The position numbers and the translations under genes were made by a program. 64,000 nt of DNA from Bacillus sp. Marseille-P3661 (GTDB lineage: Bacteria > Bacillota > Bacilli > Bacillales > Bacillaceae_J), in NCBI RefSeq assembly GCF_900240995.1, contig NZ_LT965953.1, positions 1,580,996 through 1,644,995 on the forward strand. Reading direction: 5' to 3'. The notes beneath the pieces are model-generated. The model ran no database searches and was not told the DNA's origin. It was given only the letters and a program-made list of their open reading frames with translations. Of this stretch, positions 36,367 through 45,114 are shown one piece after another. Each line of letters starts with the position of its first letter. Position 1 is the first letter of the stretch.

Positions 36367-36858
36367 TTGAGAAAAAAAGGATTCTCCTATTACTTATTAA
36401 TTTTTGCTACTATAACCGGAATAGTTTTATTGCCTTTTGCTATCGTAAAACGATCATTTAAAGATTGGATTATTGTATACCTTGTTAGTATTCTTGGTAA
36501 TTTCTTTTCAGATACATATCTAGTTTCAAAAGGTTATTTAAAATACCGAAAGAAACCTTTTCCAAGATTTAAAATTCACCTCCCTTTTGATTTTGTACAT
36601 TATCCTTTAATGTTACTTTATTATAATCAATGGACACTAAACAGTAATCCTGCAGGGATTTTTTTAAAGCTTTTCCCTTTTGTAATACCGCAAACAATCC
36701 TAGAGACTATTGCCGCCAAAAAAACCAAGCTCATTACATGGAAAAAAGGCTGGACTTGGTATCACTCTTTCATAAGTCTAATGTTAAAACTATTAATATG
36801 CAGAAGTATTATTGCAATGATTAGAATAATAAATAAAGGGAAAACATCAGTGAATTAA
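36367..36858 (+). CDS. CBO0543-like integral membrane protein
   Basis: A 163-residue membrane protein with about four hydrophobic segments. It begins RKKGFSYYLLIFATITGIVL and includes the conserved polar piece YLVSILGNFFSDTYLVSKGY. It resembles the Firmicute-specific CBO0543 group of unknown function; a second member is encoded at 55493. The start is TTG with GGAGGTG seven bases upstream. A rich hairpin follows the stop. Function unknown. Confidence 0.7.
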   Translation: MRKKGFSYYLLIFATITGIVLLPFAIVKRSFKDWIIVYLVSILGNFFSDTYLVSKGYLKYRKKPFPRFKIHLPFDFVHYPLMLLYYNQWTLNSNPAGIFLKLFPFVIPQTILETIAAKKTKLITWKKGWTWYHSFISLMLKLLICRSIIAMIRIINKGKTSVN

Positions 36859-36861
36859 AAA

Positions 36862-36908
36862 GGTTCCAGCTCCCGGGTATACTAACTTACCGGGGGCGGG
36901 AACCAACA
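36862..36908 (+). terminator. Hairpin terminator after the CBO0543-like gene
   Basis: GGTTCC and CTCCCGG pair with CCGGGGGCGGGAACC across an 11-base loop, right after the stop. It also faces the minus-strand micro-ORF at 36935, so it could end both. Confidence 0.65.
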
Positions 36909-36934
36909 TCAAAAATTCATATTGAAATTCTATA

Positions 36935-37066
36935 CTAGAACTTTTTTAAAAACTTTATAAAAAAATAAATGACTACTATTAACAGTATGCCCACATAGAG
37001 CAATCCACCAAGAATAAGAGTTGTCGGAACCATTCCAGCTTTATATAAAGTATTGAGTTCTAGCAT
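36935..37066 (-). CDS. 43-residue single-pass membrane micro-protein coupled to gerAB
   Basis: ATG at 37066 overlaps the gerAB stop region (ATGCTAG), with AGGGAT upstream. The protein starts MLELNTLYKAGMVPTT and then has one hydrophobic helix (LILGGLLYVGILLIVV) followed by a basic end. Small membrane proteins are found beside several Ger receptor operons (GerD-subunit type), which suggests a partner of the permease, but I cannot confirm homology. Confidence 0.6.
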   Translation of the reverse strand: MLELNTLYKAGMVPTTLILGGLLYVGILLIVVIYFFIKFLKKF

Positions 37067-38184
37067 AGTTTTTTATCCCTTTCATTTTTTCTCATGATGT
37101 TTACTTTTAACTTAATTATTATAAGAAGCAACACAGGAATAAAGATTTGAAATATAGGATAGACCATTTTGGTATTTATTTCGAGTCCCGCCCAACGATA
37201 AAAAATAAAATCGTCAAAATAAACATGAGTGTACCATAATAAACAGATTGATAGTACGATAATTAACCATTGTTGGTGTTTTTGTTTAATGTTAAATACA
37301 GTTTGAATGGCTAATCGTGATCCATTAAAGTAGAGAAGACCTTTAAAATAACCTCCTAACAAAAGGATCATACCTCCTATAGCATCCACTCTTTGCAGAA
37401 AATTTCCTACGTTAATTTTTCTAATAACCTGTAATAAAGGAAAAGGTGAACGCGAAGTGATATCCACTCCTAAAACGCTGATCATCGTAATGACTGTAAG
37501 CATAAGAATAAAACCTGAAATACTGACAGCTATGATAGAAATTTTCCGAACAATTTGTTTATTATTTACATAACACCAGTACATCAGAAATATAATCATT
37601 TCACCGAATGGAAAATTGACAACTTGTGGAGTGGTTTTTAATACAGGTAAAATACCACCTTCCAAGATCGGTAATAATTGTTCGCTTTTGATATCTCCTG
37701 AAAATAAAAGCAGAATAATAATAGAGACAAAGAAAATAGAAAACCATGGTAAAAAGATTTCAGCAGTACGTCCGATAACTTCTACTCCTAACAGCATACT
37801 GTAAACAACCACTGTCAAAATACAAAAGATAATAACGACTAAAGGAGTATCTCTTAGGAAATATTCTACAATTGACGTTGAGAACTCATAGAGAATGAAT
37901 GATGATGTCCAAAAAAAGCTTAAAGCGTACAAAAGAATCAAAGGGAGTGCAATCCATTTCCCTAATACAAAATTTAAAATTTCAGCCAAATTTTTATCAG
38001 GAAAGGCACTTTGGATCTCAGTAAATACCCATAGTAAGCCTATACCCGTTACTAAAGCAATTAAAATTGCGATCCAAGCATCTTGTTTAGCTTCAATCCC
38101 TATAGCAAATAAAGTAGTGCTGCCAACTTCAAATAGTATAATTAGGGCAAGTAATTGACTCTTGTTAATCTGATCTTTTCTCAT
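37060..38184 (-). CDS. GerAB-type spore germination permease
   Basis: A 374-residue membrane protein of the endospore germination permease family, distant from APC transporters. Ten or so hydrophobic segments, an N-terminal KDQINKSQLLALIILFEVGS and the conserved LPILEGGILPVLKTTPQVVN place it with GerAB/GerKB, the nutrient-binding B subunits of germinant receptors. The start is ATG at 38184 (AGGAG upstream), four codons inside the computed frame. No A or C subunit gene is next to it, so it is an orphan B subunit. Upstream lies an R1 repeat split by an insertion sequence, so the rest of an operon may have been lost there. Confidence 0.88.
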   Translation of the reverse strand: MRKDQINKSQLLALIILFEVGSTTLFAIGIEAKQDAWIAILIALVTGIGLLWVFTEIQSAFPDKNLAEILNFVLGKWIALPLILLYALSFFWTSSFILYEFSTSIVEYFLRDTPLVVIIFCILTVVVYSMLLGVEVIGRTAEIFLPWFSIFFVSIIILLLFSGDIKSEQLLPILEGGILPVLKTTPQVVNFPFGEMIIFLMYWCYVNNKQIVRKISIIAVSISGFILMLTVITMISVLGVDITSRSPFPLLQVIRKINVGNFLQRVDAIGGMILLLGGYFKGLLYFNGSRLAIQTVFNIKQKHQQWLIIVLSICLLWYTHVYFDDFIFYRWAGLEINTKMVYPIFQIFIPVLLLIIIKLKVNIMRKNERDKKLC

Positions 38185-38252
38185 AGTAGAAAACACTCCT
38201 GAACTACTTTACTTACCTATTACATCATCTTTTCCATATATCACTGCACTTA

Positions 38253-38297
38253 ATCGGGACAGGGGGACAGGTTCATTGTCCTAACAGGGTCAAGGGA
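38253..38297. repeat. Left part of an R1 repeat interrupted by the insertion sequence
   Basis: GGGACAGGGGGACAGGTTCA to the IS left end. Joining it to 39756-39772 restores an AGGGACCTGTCCCC arm complementary to the left arm. It therefore was one R1 element before insertion. Confidence 0.85.
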
Positions 38298-38343
38298 TGA
38301 GGTGCACCCCAAAAGTTAGAGTCAAAAAAACTAATCTTTTGGG

Positions 38344-38898
38344 GTGTTTATTTTGGCTAAAAAATATAGTGATGATTTGAAATTAACGGTGGTTAGAGAA
38401 TATCAAGAAGGAAAGCTAGGGATAAGACCCCTAGCCAAAAAACACGGGATCAAGTCTAAATCACTAGTTAACAGGTGGATAAAAATATATGAGAAATTGG
38501 GTGCTGATGGATTAAAAAGGAAGAGGAAGAACAAACCTTATTCTGTTCAATTCAAGCTAGATGTATTAAGCTATATGAAGAGAACAGGTTCTTCAGAAAC
38601 GGAAACTGCCCTTCACTTTGGAATAACAGAACCTACTACAATAGGTAGGTGGAAGAAAGCTATTTTAGAGGGGAAAGATGAAGGCCTGAATAAACATAAA
38701 GGTAGGCCCTCCATGTCTAACAACAAGAAAAACGACAAAGAAATGACATATGAACAAAAGCTGGAAAGAGAGAACGAGCTCCTTCGTTTGGAGGTAGAAT
38801 ATTTAAAAAAGTTGCGAGCTTTTCGGATGGACCCCACGGGCTCTCTCGAAAAGCACAAGCAGCAATATCATTCGAACTCAAAGAAAAGTTCAAACTAA
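38344..38898 (+). CDS. IS3-family transposase OrfA
   Basis: A 184-residue DNA-binding half of the transposase with two helix-turn-helix regions: AKKYSDDLKLTVVREYQEGK and the second near YSVQFKLDVLSYMKRTGSS. A C-terminal leucine-zipper-like helix follows (EQKLERENELLRLEVEYLKK). Start is GTG at 38344 or, more likely for the family, TTG at 38353 (giving AKKYSDDL). An A-AAA-AAG heptamer at 38805-38811 lies in the OrfA frame as LKK, which is the usual -1 ribosomal frameshift site. Slippage gives OrfAB. Confidence 0.92.
   Translation: MFILAKKYSDDLKLTVVREYQEGKLGIRPLAKKHGIKSKSLVNRWIKIYEKLGADGLKRKRKNKPYSVQFKLDVLSYMKRTGSSETETALHFGITEPTTIGRWKKAILEGKDEGLNKHKGRPSMSNNKKNDKEMTYEQKLERENELLRLEVEYLKKLRAFRMDPTGSLEKHKQQYHSNSKKSSN
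38805..38811 (+). promoter_or_regulatory. Programmed -1 frameshift heptamer
   Basis: AAAAAAG read as A-AAA-AAG in the OrfA frame; after slipping back one base the reading continues in the OrfB frame. This is the standard arrangement in IS150-group elements. Confidence 0.85.
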
Positions 38899-39725
38899 AA
38901 GACGTATTACTAATCGTTGGTATTCCAGAGTCTACTTACCACTATCAAATAAAAGCGATGCAAAAAGAAAACCCAAAACAAGACCTAGAGGATTGTATTC
39001 AATCTATATTTGACGAGAATGACAGTAATTATGGGTATCGTCGTGTTCAATTAGAACTGAAGAACCGAGGAATTAAAGTGAATCATAAAGCTGTGCAGCG
39101 TATTATGGGAAAGCTCGGTCTTAAATGTAGCAAATTTAGTAGAAAAACACGAAAGTACAGTTCTTATAAGGGGAATGTAGGGAAAGTTGCAAAAAACCGT
39201 ATAAATCGTCGTTTTAAAACCAGTGTATGCCATCAGAAGTTAACAACTGATATCACAGAATTTAAGTGTTTAAATGGTAAAAAGCTTTATCTGAGCCCTA
39301 TTATGGACTTATATAACGGTGAAATTCTTTCTTATGGGATAGGTACTAGTCCAACTTTGGATCTTGCGATCAGACCCCTTAAAGAGGCACTTGAAATTGT
39401 AAGAGAATCAAAGTTTAGGACAACGATTCATTCTGATCAAGGATGGCAATATCAACATAAAAAGTGGGGTAAGACACTTAAGGAAAGTAAGGTTTTTCAA
39501 AGCATGTCTCGAAAGGGAAACTGTTTGGATAACTCCCCTATGGAGAACTTCTTTGGCATTCTAAAACAAGAGATGTATTATGGAGAGGCATTGTGTACGG
39601 TTGAAGAGTTAAGCGAGAGAATTAAGAGATATATAGATTACTATAATAACAAACGTATTAAGAAAAAATTGGAGGGAATGAGTCCAGTTCAATACTGTAC
39701 TCATACCAGCCAACTAGTTGCATAA
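38811..39725 (+). CDS. IS3-family transposase OrfB (made as OrfAB by -1 frameshift)
   Basis: The catalytic half, read in the -1 frame from the A6G heptamer. No start codon is needed at its head; the region AISFELKEKFKLKDVLLIVG is open without ATG. An internal ATG at 38958 gives the 255-residue computed form. The DDE triad is visible as TDITEF, HSDQGWQYQ and NSPMENFFGILKQE. The N-terminal HTH_21 region has YGYRRVQLELKNRGI. The frame ends 30 bases before the right inverted repeat. Everything expected for an active IS150-group element is present. Confidence 0.9.
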   Translation, partial: VASFSDGPHGLSRKAQAAISFELKEKFKLKDVLLIVGIPESTYHYQIKAMQKENPKQDLEDCIQSIFDENDSNYGYRRVQLELKNRGIKVNHKAVQRIMGKLGLKCSKFSRKTRKYSSYKGNVGKVAKNRINRRFKTSVCHQKLTTDITEFKCLNGKKLYLSPIMDLYNGEILSYGIGTSPTLDLAIRPLKEALEIVRESKFRTTIHSDQGWQYQHKKWGKTLKESKVFQSMSRKGNCLDNSPMENFFGILKQEMYYGEALCTVEELSERIKRYIDYYNNKRIKKKLEGMSPVQYCTHTSQLVA

Positions 39726-39747
39726 TAAAAACTCTAACTTTTGGGGG

Positions 39748-40371
39748 TCAGCTCAGGACCTGTCCCCATGACTGTTTCTTCATAAGTGATGCTACTTGTA
39801 TCTGATCTGGTTGAGACGTGTTTTCTAGATTCTTAATAATTAACTCTTGTCGTTCCACAGAGTGATTTTGGCTTAATTTAGCTTTTGCTTCAATTTTTGT
39901 AATTTTGATTCGGAACGCTACAATTCCTTTAATCATTCCTTCTATAAAACTAGGTTCAACATCATTTAAATGGTATGTACTATCAGGACCTTCGTATTTA
40001 TTGACCAAGTCAACTAAAGACTCAACTATTTCTTTTCTATCTTCGATAATCTCTAGCTTTCCATATAAATGGATAGACACATAATTCCAAGTAGGTACTG
40101 CCTTGGTTGTTTCGTACCAAGTAGGTGAAATATAACAGTGAGGCCCTTGGAAAATTACAAGAACTTGTTGATTTGCAGCATCCTTCCATTGCTCGTTCGG
40201 ACGTGCAAAATGACCATATAAGGCATTTTCAGATTTATTTAACATCAGCGGAAGATGTGTGGCGTAGGGCTCCCCTTTATGCTGAGAAAATAAGGTTGCA
40301 AATCCATATTTCTCAATAAAATCATGAATTACTTCTTCATCATCCATTTTAAAATGTTTTGGTATATACAT
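39748..40371 (-). CDS. paiB: PaiB-like FMN-binding transcriptional regulator
   Basis: A 207-residue flavin-binding fold protein. It starts MYIPKHFKMDDEEVIHDFIE, with LFSQHKGEPYATHLPLMLN, the conserved HFARPNEQWK, GPHCYISPTWYE and VPTWNYVSIHLYG. In Bacillus subtilis the paiAB operon restrains sporulation and protease genes, with PaiA acetylating polyamines. The last residues, GQVLS, and the TGA stop come from the R1 repeat remnant and from the end of the insertion sequence, so the native C-terminus has been replaced by a few residues. It lies directly after paiA in a marR-paiA-paiB operon. Probably still functional, because only the tip has changed. Confidence 0.9.
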   Translation of the reverse strand: MYIPKHFKMDDEEVIHDFIEKYGFATLFSQHKGEPYATHLPLMLNKSENALYGHFARPNEQWKDAANQQVLVIFQGPHCYISPTWYETTKAVPTWNYVSIHLYGKLEIIEDRKEIVESLVDLVNKYEGPDSTYHLNDVEPSFIEGMIKGIVAFRIKITKIEAKAKLSQNHSVERQELIIKNLENTSQPDQIQVASLMKKQSWGQVLS

Positions 40372-40392
40372 ACTAATCCACCTTTAAAAAAG

Positions 40393-40932
<540 letters not shown>

Positions 40933-40935
40933 TCA

Positions 40936-41388
40936 TCAATAATTTCTTTTGTTGCCCTTTTTTACAAACTCCCAATCTTTTTCTATATTTTTTCTTACTC
41001 TTTGCAGAAGATTGAAAGCGGCTTCTACTTCTGTTTCTGAAAATCCCGCTAATGCAACGTTATTGGAATAATCATGTTCTTTTTTTATATAAGGATAAAC
41101 ATTTTCCCCTTTTTCTGTTGGAAAAAGTTTTTTTATTTTTTTGTTATGTTGATCTTCTTTCTTTTCAATAAAACCATTCATTTGGAGTTTTTTTATAGCA
41201 CGAGCAGCAGTTGTTCGGTCTACTTTAATCATCTCAGCTAACTTTTCTTGAATGATGCCAGGGTTTTCACATATTCGCACAAGGTACAAATACTGACCTT
41301 TTGTAAGGTCATATTCTTTAAACTCAATATTACTTATAGAATCTAATGCCCTTGCTATCATTCCTATTTCACGAAGAATATCCTTCAT
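40936..41388 (-). CDS. MarR family transcriptional regulator
   Basis: A 150-residue winged-helix regulator. The helix-turn-helix is EKLAEMIKVDRTTAARAIKK and the wing is FIEKKEDQHNKKIKKLFPTE. Helices at both ends form the dimer. It is the first gene of the marR-paiA-paiB operon and is divergent from the YczE-like gene. Palindromes in the spacer, including TTGTTG-N6-CAACAA, are likely operators for self-control. The ligand is unknown. Confidence 0.9.
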   Translation of the reverse strand: MKDILREIGMIARALDSISNIEFKEYDLTKGQYLYLVRICENPGIIQEKLAEMIKVDRTTAARAIKKLQMNGFIEKKEDQHNKKIKKLFPTEKGENVYPYIKKEHDYSNNVALAGFSETEVEAAFNLLQRVRKNIEKDWEFVKKGNKRNY

Positions 41389-41458
41389 AATGAACTCCTT
41401 AGTACATATTTTTGTTGCATATGCATTAAATTTGGCATATATTAAATTTAACTTAACT

Positions 41459-41476
41459 TTGTTGCATTTACAACAA
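41459..41476. promoter_or_regulatory. Candidate MarR operator
   Basis: An inverted repeat TTGTTG-N6-CAACAA in the marR/yczE divergent spacer. A related half-site, TTGTTGCAT, occurs at about 41412. MarR proteins usually bind such sequences between divergent genes. Confidence 0.45.
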
Positions 41477-41504
41477 TAACAAAAATATAAAGAGGTCTTA
41501 TCAA

Positions 41505-42149
41505 GTGAAACATATTTTTTATGTACTAGGAATTTTACTATTAACCTTTGGTATTTCTTTAACTATACTATCTGACCTTGGCACTTCACCTTTTGATGCA
41601 TTACTGGTAGGATTGTCCATAAATGTAGGGCTAACTGTGGGAAGTTGGGAAATCATACTAGCTTTAATAATGATTTGTTGTAATTCATTATTAACAAGAC
41701 GAAGACCAGAAGTTTTGGGGTTGTTAACAGCATTTATTACAGGTATTGGCATTGATATGTGGCTTTTTTTATTGCACAATTTGCTAACACCTGAACTATG
41801 GTACAGCAAGCTTGTTTGTTTTGGAATCGGCTTAATTATTATTGGATTTGGAACAGCCGTTTATTTACAAACAAATATTGCCCCGATTCCAGTTGACCGA
41901 TTAACGTTAATCATTCAAAAATTAACGAGAACCACTATATTTTTTTCGAGAACTGTCATTTACCTCTTATTTTTGATAATGGCAATGATTTTCAATGGAC
42001 CAATTGGCATTGGAACTTTATTAACCGTTTGTTTAGGAGGGCTACTACTTAATTACTTTATGCCATTTACAAAAAAGATGCTTGACAAAATCCTAACGCA
42101 CTCTGGCACGAGAATAAGTCATGTTACTGAAAAAAACCATTCCATCTAG
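41505..42149 (+). CDS. YczE/YyaS/YitT family membrane protein
   Basis: A 214-residue integral membrane protein with five hydrophobic segments, beginning KHIFYVLGILLLTFGISLTI and having the family motif SDLGTSPFDALLVGLS near the start. YczE in Bacillus subtilis is needed for lipopeptide (surfactin) production or secretion by an unknown mechanism; most members are uncharacterised. The start is GTG with AGAGG upstream. It is divergent from marR, which probably controls it. An R1 repeat directly follows the stop. Confidence 0.85.
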   Translation: MKHIFYVLGILLLTFGISLTILSDLGTSPFDALLVGLSINVGLTVGSWEIILALIMICCNSLLTRRRPEVLGLLTAFITGIGIDMWLFLLHNLLTPELWYSKLVCFGIGLIIIGFGTAVYLQTNIAPIPVDRLTLIIQKLTRTTIFFSRTVIYLLFLIMAMIFNGPIGIGTLLTVCLGGLLLNYFMPFTKKMLDKILTHSGTRISHVTEKNHSI

Positions 42150-42212
42150 AACGGGACAGAGGGACAGGTTCTGTCCCAACTGGGCCATGGGACCTGTCCC
42201 CCTGTCCTCCCC
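42150..42212. repeat. R1-derived hairpin between convergent genes
   Basis: GGGACAGAGGGACAGG pairs with CCTGTCCCCCTGTCC, with an inner CTGTCCCAACTGGGCCATGGG. It is placed as a terminator for both convergent genes. Confidence 0.8.
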
Positions 42213-42220
42213 TTGCTGCA

Positions 42221-43486
42221 TCACCACAAACTTAAGACTTCATCCCAATTCCACTTTTCGTAATAATAACTCCCTAAATTGATATTTGTTATCCATTTCT
42301 TGGGCTTAGTGCTATCTAAATTGGTAACCCAGACATCAGCAGTTTCTCGGTCTGTCCGGATCCAGATTAAATGGTCATCGATATACTGTGGTCTAAAGTC
42401 TCCCTCCTTTGGCGAAGGTGATGTTAAGTTTGTGTGTTTCTTCATGTTTAAATCCGTCTTAACTAACGAAGGTAATGGCCTTTCCTCAACATCCATCCAA
42501 ATCGTTTCAGCTGATCTAGAAGTAATGATTTGATGATCGTTGACCCATGTTAAATCACGGTCCACAAAACCTAAAGGTGTATAGATTTCAGTTGTATCTT
42601 GAAGCAAATTATAAATCTTTAATTGTTTATTACTAATCGCCTCTCTACCTTCTCCATTAATAGTCCCTAAAAGGGCTTGTGTAGGAGCCCATTGAAACCA
42701 TTCTTCATCATCTAACATTCCACTAAACTTTTTAAAAACTTTCCCATCCTGTGAAAGAACACCTAGTATATTCGAATCGGCTGACAATGAAGCGGTTGGA
42801 TTTAGTAAAAAAGCAACCCATTGGCCATCATTAGACCATTTAAACCCACTAGTTGAAATAATAAACTCATCTTTTTCAACAGGAATGGTATGAACATGAA
42901 TAGGTAAAAAATTTTCTGTTGATGGATCTAAGATAATTTTTGATACCACAATATTGGCATCGACTTGGTCATCGATTTTAGATGATAAGATAAAACCTTT
43001 GCCATCCGGCAGCCATGAAAAATTAGAAATTTTGGACGCTATATGTTGATTATTAGTAATGTCTCGAACGTCCGCCATAAATAATCTGCCTGCTGATTCA
43101 AATCCCGATTCATTCGGAGATGGTGTAGATTGAAATCCAATCTTATTCTCGTTAGGTGCCCATTGAAAATTTGACATTATATGGGTAGCTACTTTTGTAT
43201 GTATGTCTTTCTGAGTGTCATAAAGCCAAAGCTCTCCTTCATTTATTGGAAAATCAGCATTCTTTTCTCCTTTTAAATAGGCTATCCAAGTTCCATCATT
43301 TGACCACTTTGGAAACCTAACGAATTCTCCATCAGTGATTTTTTTCTCATTATCTTCAACTTTTATCCATAAGTTATCTTCTTTAATAAAAGCTGCTTTT
43401 AATTGTTTTGTCTGATCTTCTGCAGCTAGCGGGATACCGGGAAATGATAACAAACAAACAACTAAGAACAAAAAGATTTTTAACAT
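42221..43486 (-). CDS. Exported TolB-like beta-propeller protein
   Basis: A 421-residue secreted protein. The start is ATG at 43486 (AAAGGAAG upstream) and gives a proper signal peptide, MLKIFLFLVVCLLSFPGIPL, followed by AAEDQ. The computed ORF adds 27 codons of upstream sequence. The mature part has repeated WSNDGTWIAYL, WAPNENKIGF, WLPDGKGFIL and WSNDGQWVAFL motifs, the signature of TolB/WD40-like propeller blades. No lipobox or cell-wall anchor is seen. It may bind a ligand or partner on the cell surface. Function unknown. Confidence 0.8.
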   Translation of the reverse strand: MLKIFLFLVVCLLSFPGIPLAAEDQTKQLKAAFIKEDNLWIKVEDNEKKITDGEFVRFPKWSNDGTWIAYLKGEKNADFPINEGELWLYDTQKDIHTKVATHIMSNFQWAPNENKIGFQSTPSPNESGFESAGRLFMADVRDITNNQHIASKISNFSWLPDGKGFILSSKIDDQVDANIVVSKIILDPSTENFLPIHVHTIPVEKDEFIISTSGFKWSNDGQWVAFLLNPTASLSADSNILGVLSQDGKVFKKFSGMLDDEEWFQWAPTQALLGTINGEGREAISNKQLKIYNLLQDTTEIYTPLGFVDRDLTWVNDHQIITSRSAETIWMDVEERPLPSLVKTDLNMKKHTNLTSPSPKEGDFRPQYIDDHLIWIRTDRETADVWVTNLDSTKPKKWITNINLGSYYYEKWNWDEVLSLW

Positions 43487-43826
43487 TTTTTGAACTTCCT
43501 TTCTTAATGCGATTCTATCAGAGTTTATTATTATTCCCTTTAAAGGTAAGAATTTATGAATGGTCAACCAAGCGATACTTATTTTTTTCCGAGGGGAGGG
43601 GCCAGAATGCCTGCTAATTTAATACTCTAATTTTTTTATTTTATGTAAAAAGTACGAGTTTCAACTTGATCAAAATTTAACAATTAATCGATTATTTTTG
43701 TATTCCACAAAAACGCGTAAGGAAACCTCACATTTATGACCCAAAACTTCTTGAACAGTTATATACTAAATGTAAGAAGAAATTACAATTTTAATAACTA
43801 CATATAACCAGTAAGGAGTGGGATTA
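43487..43826. other. Divergent promoter region of propeller gene and cynS
   Basis: About 340 bases without a gene. It must hold divergent promoters; none could be placed with certainty. The last part has the cynS ribosome binding site AAGGAG. Confidence 0.4.
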
Positions 43827-44294
43827 ATGAATACTTTAACAGCAAAAACAATGTCTAAGGAAATGGCCACTGAAGCAATTTTACTTGCTAAACGTGACAA
43901 AGGATTAACATTTGAAGATTTATCAGCAGCGATAAATCGTCATCCTGTATGGACAGCCTCTGCAATTATGGGACAATCTCAAATGAGTACGGAGGAAGCA
44001 GATAAACTTGTTGAAATTTTAGAACTTGATCCTTCCATTTCATCTTCGTTACAGGAATTTCCAATGAAGGGCTCGTTAAAAGAAACGGTTCCTACTGATC
44101 CATTAATCTATCGTTTTTATGAGGTTTTGCAGGTATATGGAACGACAATTAAATCGATGATTCACGAGAAGTTTGGAGACGGAATTATGAGTGCGATTGA
44201 TTTCACTTTAGATATCGAAAAGAAAGAGGATCCAAAAGGAGATCGAGTAGTTGTAACGTTAGATGGTAAGTTTCTTCCATACAAAAAGTGGTAA
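43827..44294 (+). CDS. cynS: Cyanate hydratase (cyanase)
   Basis: A 155-residue cyanase that converts cyanate and bicarbonate to carbamate and CO2; the carbamate decays to ammonia. The catalytic residues fall at exactly the Escherichia coli positions: Arg96 and Glu99 in IYRFYEVLQVYG and Ser122 in GDGIMSAIDF. The N-terminal helical domain and the C-terminal catalytic domain (ending DGKFLPYKKW) are complete. The start is ATG at 43827, with AAGGAG upstream; the computed frame adds three codons. It faces a nitrate/cyanate-type ABC operon on the other strand. That transporter may supply its substrate. It ends in a strong terminator. Confidence 0.96.
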   Translation: MNTLTAKTMSKEMATEAILLAKRDKGLTFEDLSAAINRHPVWTASAIMGQSQMSTEEADKLVEILELDPSISSSLQEFPMKGSLKETVPTDPLIYRFYEVLQVYGTTIKSMIHEKFGDGIMSAIDFTLDIEKKEDPKGDRVVVTLDGKFLPYKKW

Positions 44295-44324
44295 TGAAAG
44301 TAAAGAAATCCTTCCAGGTCAACC

Positions 44325-44366
44325 AAAAGGGTGAGAATCTATATTTTCTAGTTTCTCACCCTTTTC
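44325..44366 (+). terminator. cynS terminator
   Basis: AAAAGGGTGAGAA pairs with TTCTCACCCTTTT around a 14-base loop, 30 bases after the stop codon. Confidence 0.85.
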
Positions 44367-44399
44367 AATTTCATTCCCTTTACTTCCTTTAAACACCTA

Positions 44400-44523
44400 A
44401 TTTTAACTACAAGGCACCCACTATTTCTTTACATTCCGAAAGTGCAAGCGTTATGACCAGCCTTGAAGAGCTTACGATCTTTAACCGCAAACCAATTACT
44501 TTAGCGCTAGATACTGTAGCATA
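44400..44523 (+). pseudogene. Possible gene fragment after cynS
   Basis: An open frame with coding-like content (ending in MTSLEELTIFNRKPITLALD plus TVA and a stop at 44523) but no start or ribosome binding site. It could be the C-terminal end of a lost gene. I cannot name the family. Confidence 0.25.
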
Positions 44524-44560
44524 ACAATCCTTTGTATACCTTAAATTTATGCATACCTAA

Positions 44561-44610
44561 AACAACTTCCTCTCAATGTCCATGATATCGAAAGGAGGTT
44601 GTTTTATTAT
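44561..44610. terminator. Hairpin after the fragment
   Basis: AAAACAAC-TTCCT pairs with AGGAGGTTGTTTT, with a long loop, and is followed by TATTATTTT. It could end a plus-strand transcript; the loop size makes it weak. Confidence 0.4.
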
Positions 44611-44629
44611 TTTGCTTGATTTAACTTAT

Positions 44630-45060
44630 CTTACCACTCGATTACATTGTTTCGGATCGTATGTGCTACCGGTGACCATCGCAATACTTTTTCCTGCATT
44701 ATTTCTGCTTGCTCTGGTGTAAGGTCACCTTTAATAAATCCCCTTATCCTTATCTTAGGAATTCAGGTGTTTCAGATATACCCCATACTGAGCAAATATC
44801 CATGTCACCTTCTATTTTAGTTCGTCAAAAGGGATTCCCATTGCAGATGCATTTACCAATATAGCGTTCCAGAAAGACAGCTACCTAATGATACTAACAC
44901 ATGCTCCTATGGATTAGCTGTTGAATTCGAACCAAATAAGTGACATGGCTCATCACTGACTACCGGATTTAAATCACGTACATACGTATCATTTGAGTAA
45001 TTGCCTTTACATTCTGTCGGTCCTTAGAAACCCCTTTATCATTTTCTGTTGTAGCTAAAA
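44630..45060 (-). pseudogene. OsmC-family protein pseudogene
   Basis: Pieces of an OsmC-like peroxidase or thiol protein are spread over three frames: EHVLVSLGSCLSGTL (the Cys-containing helix), MGIPFDEL, EGDMDICSVWGISETPEF, then GFIKGDLTPEQAEIMQEKVL and SPVAHTIRNNVIEW. Several stops and frameshifts separate them. It is downstream of tatA in the same direction and was probably the last gene of the transporter operon. Inactive. Confidence 0.75.
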
Positions 45061-45114
45061 ATTCAAAGGTTTTGTGTTGAATCTAGTAAATAATTACCAT
45101 GGACACGCACCATT

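Larger units (their letters stand above)
38298..39755 (+). mobile_element. IS3-family (IS150-like) insertion sequence, intact
   Basis: 1458 bp with terminal inverted repeats. The left end TGAGGTGCACCCCAAAAGTT and the reverse complement of the right end TGAGCTGACCCCCAAAAGTT match at 17 of 20 positions. A GGA triplet flanks both sides (38295-38297 and 39756-39758), consistent with a 3 bp target duplication. Two overlapping reading frames and a frameshift heptamer are present and no disruption was seen, so it is probably active. The target was an R1 repeat. Confidence 0.95.
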
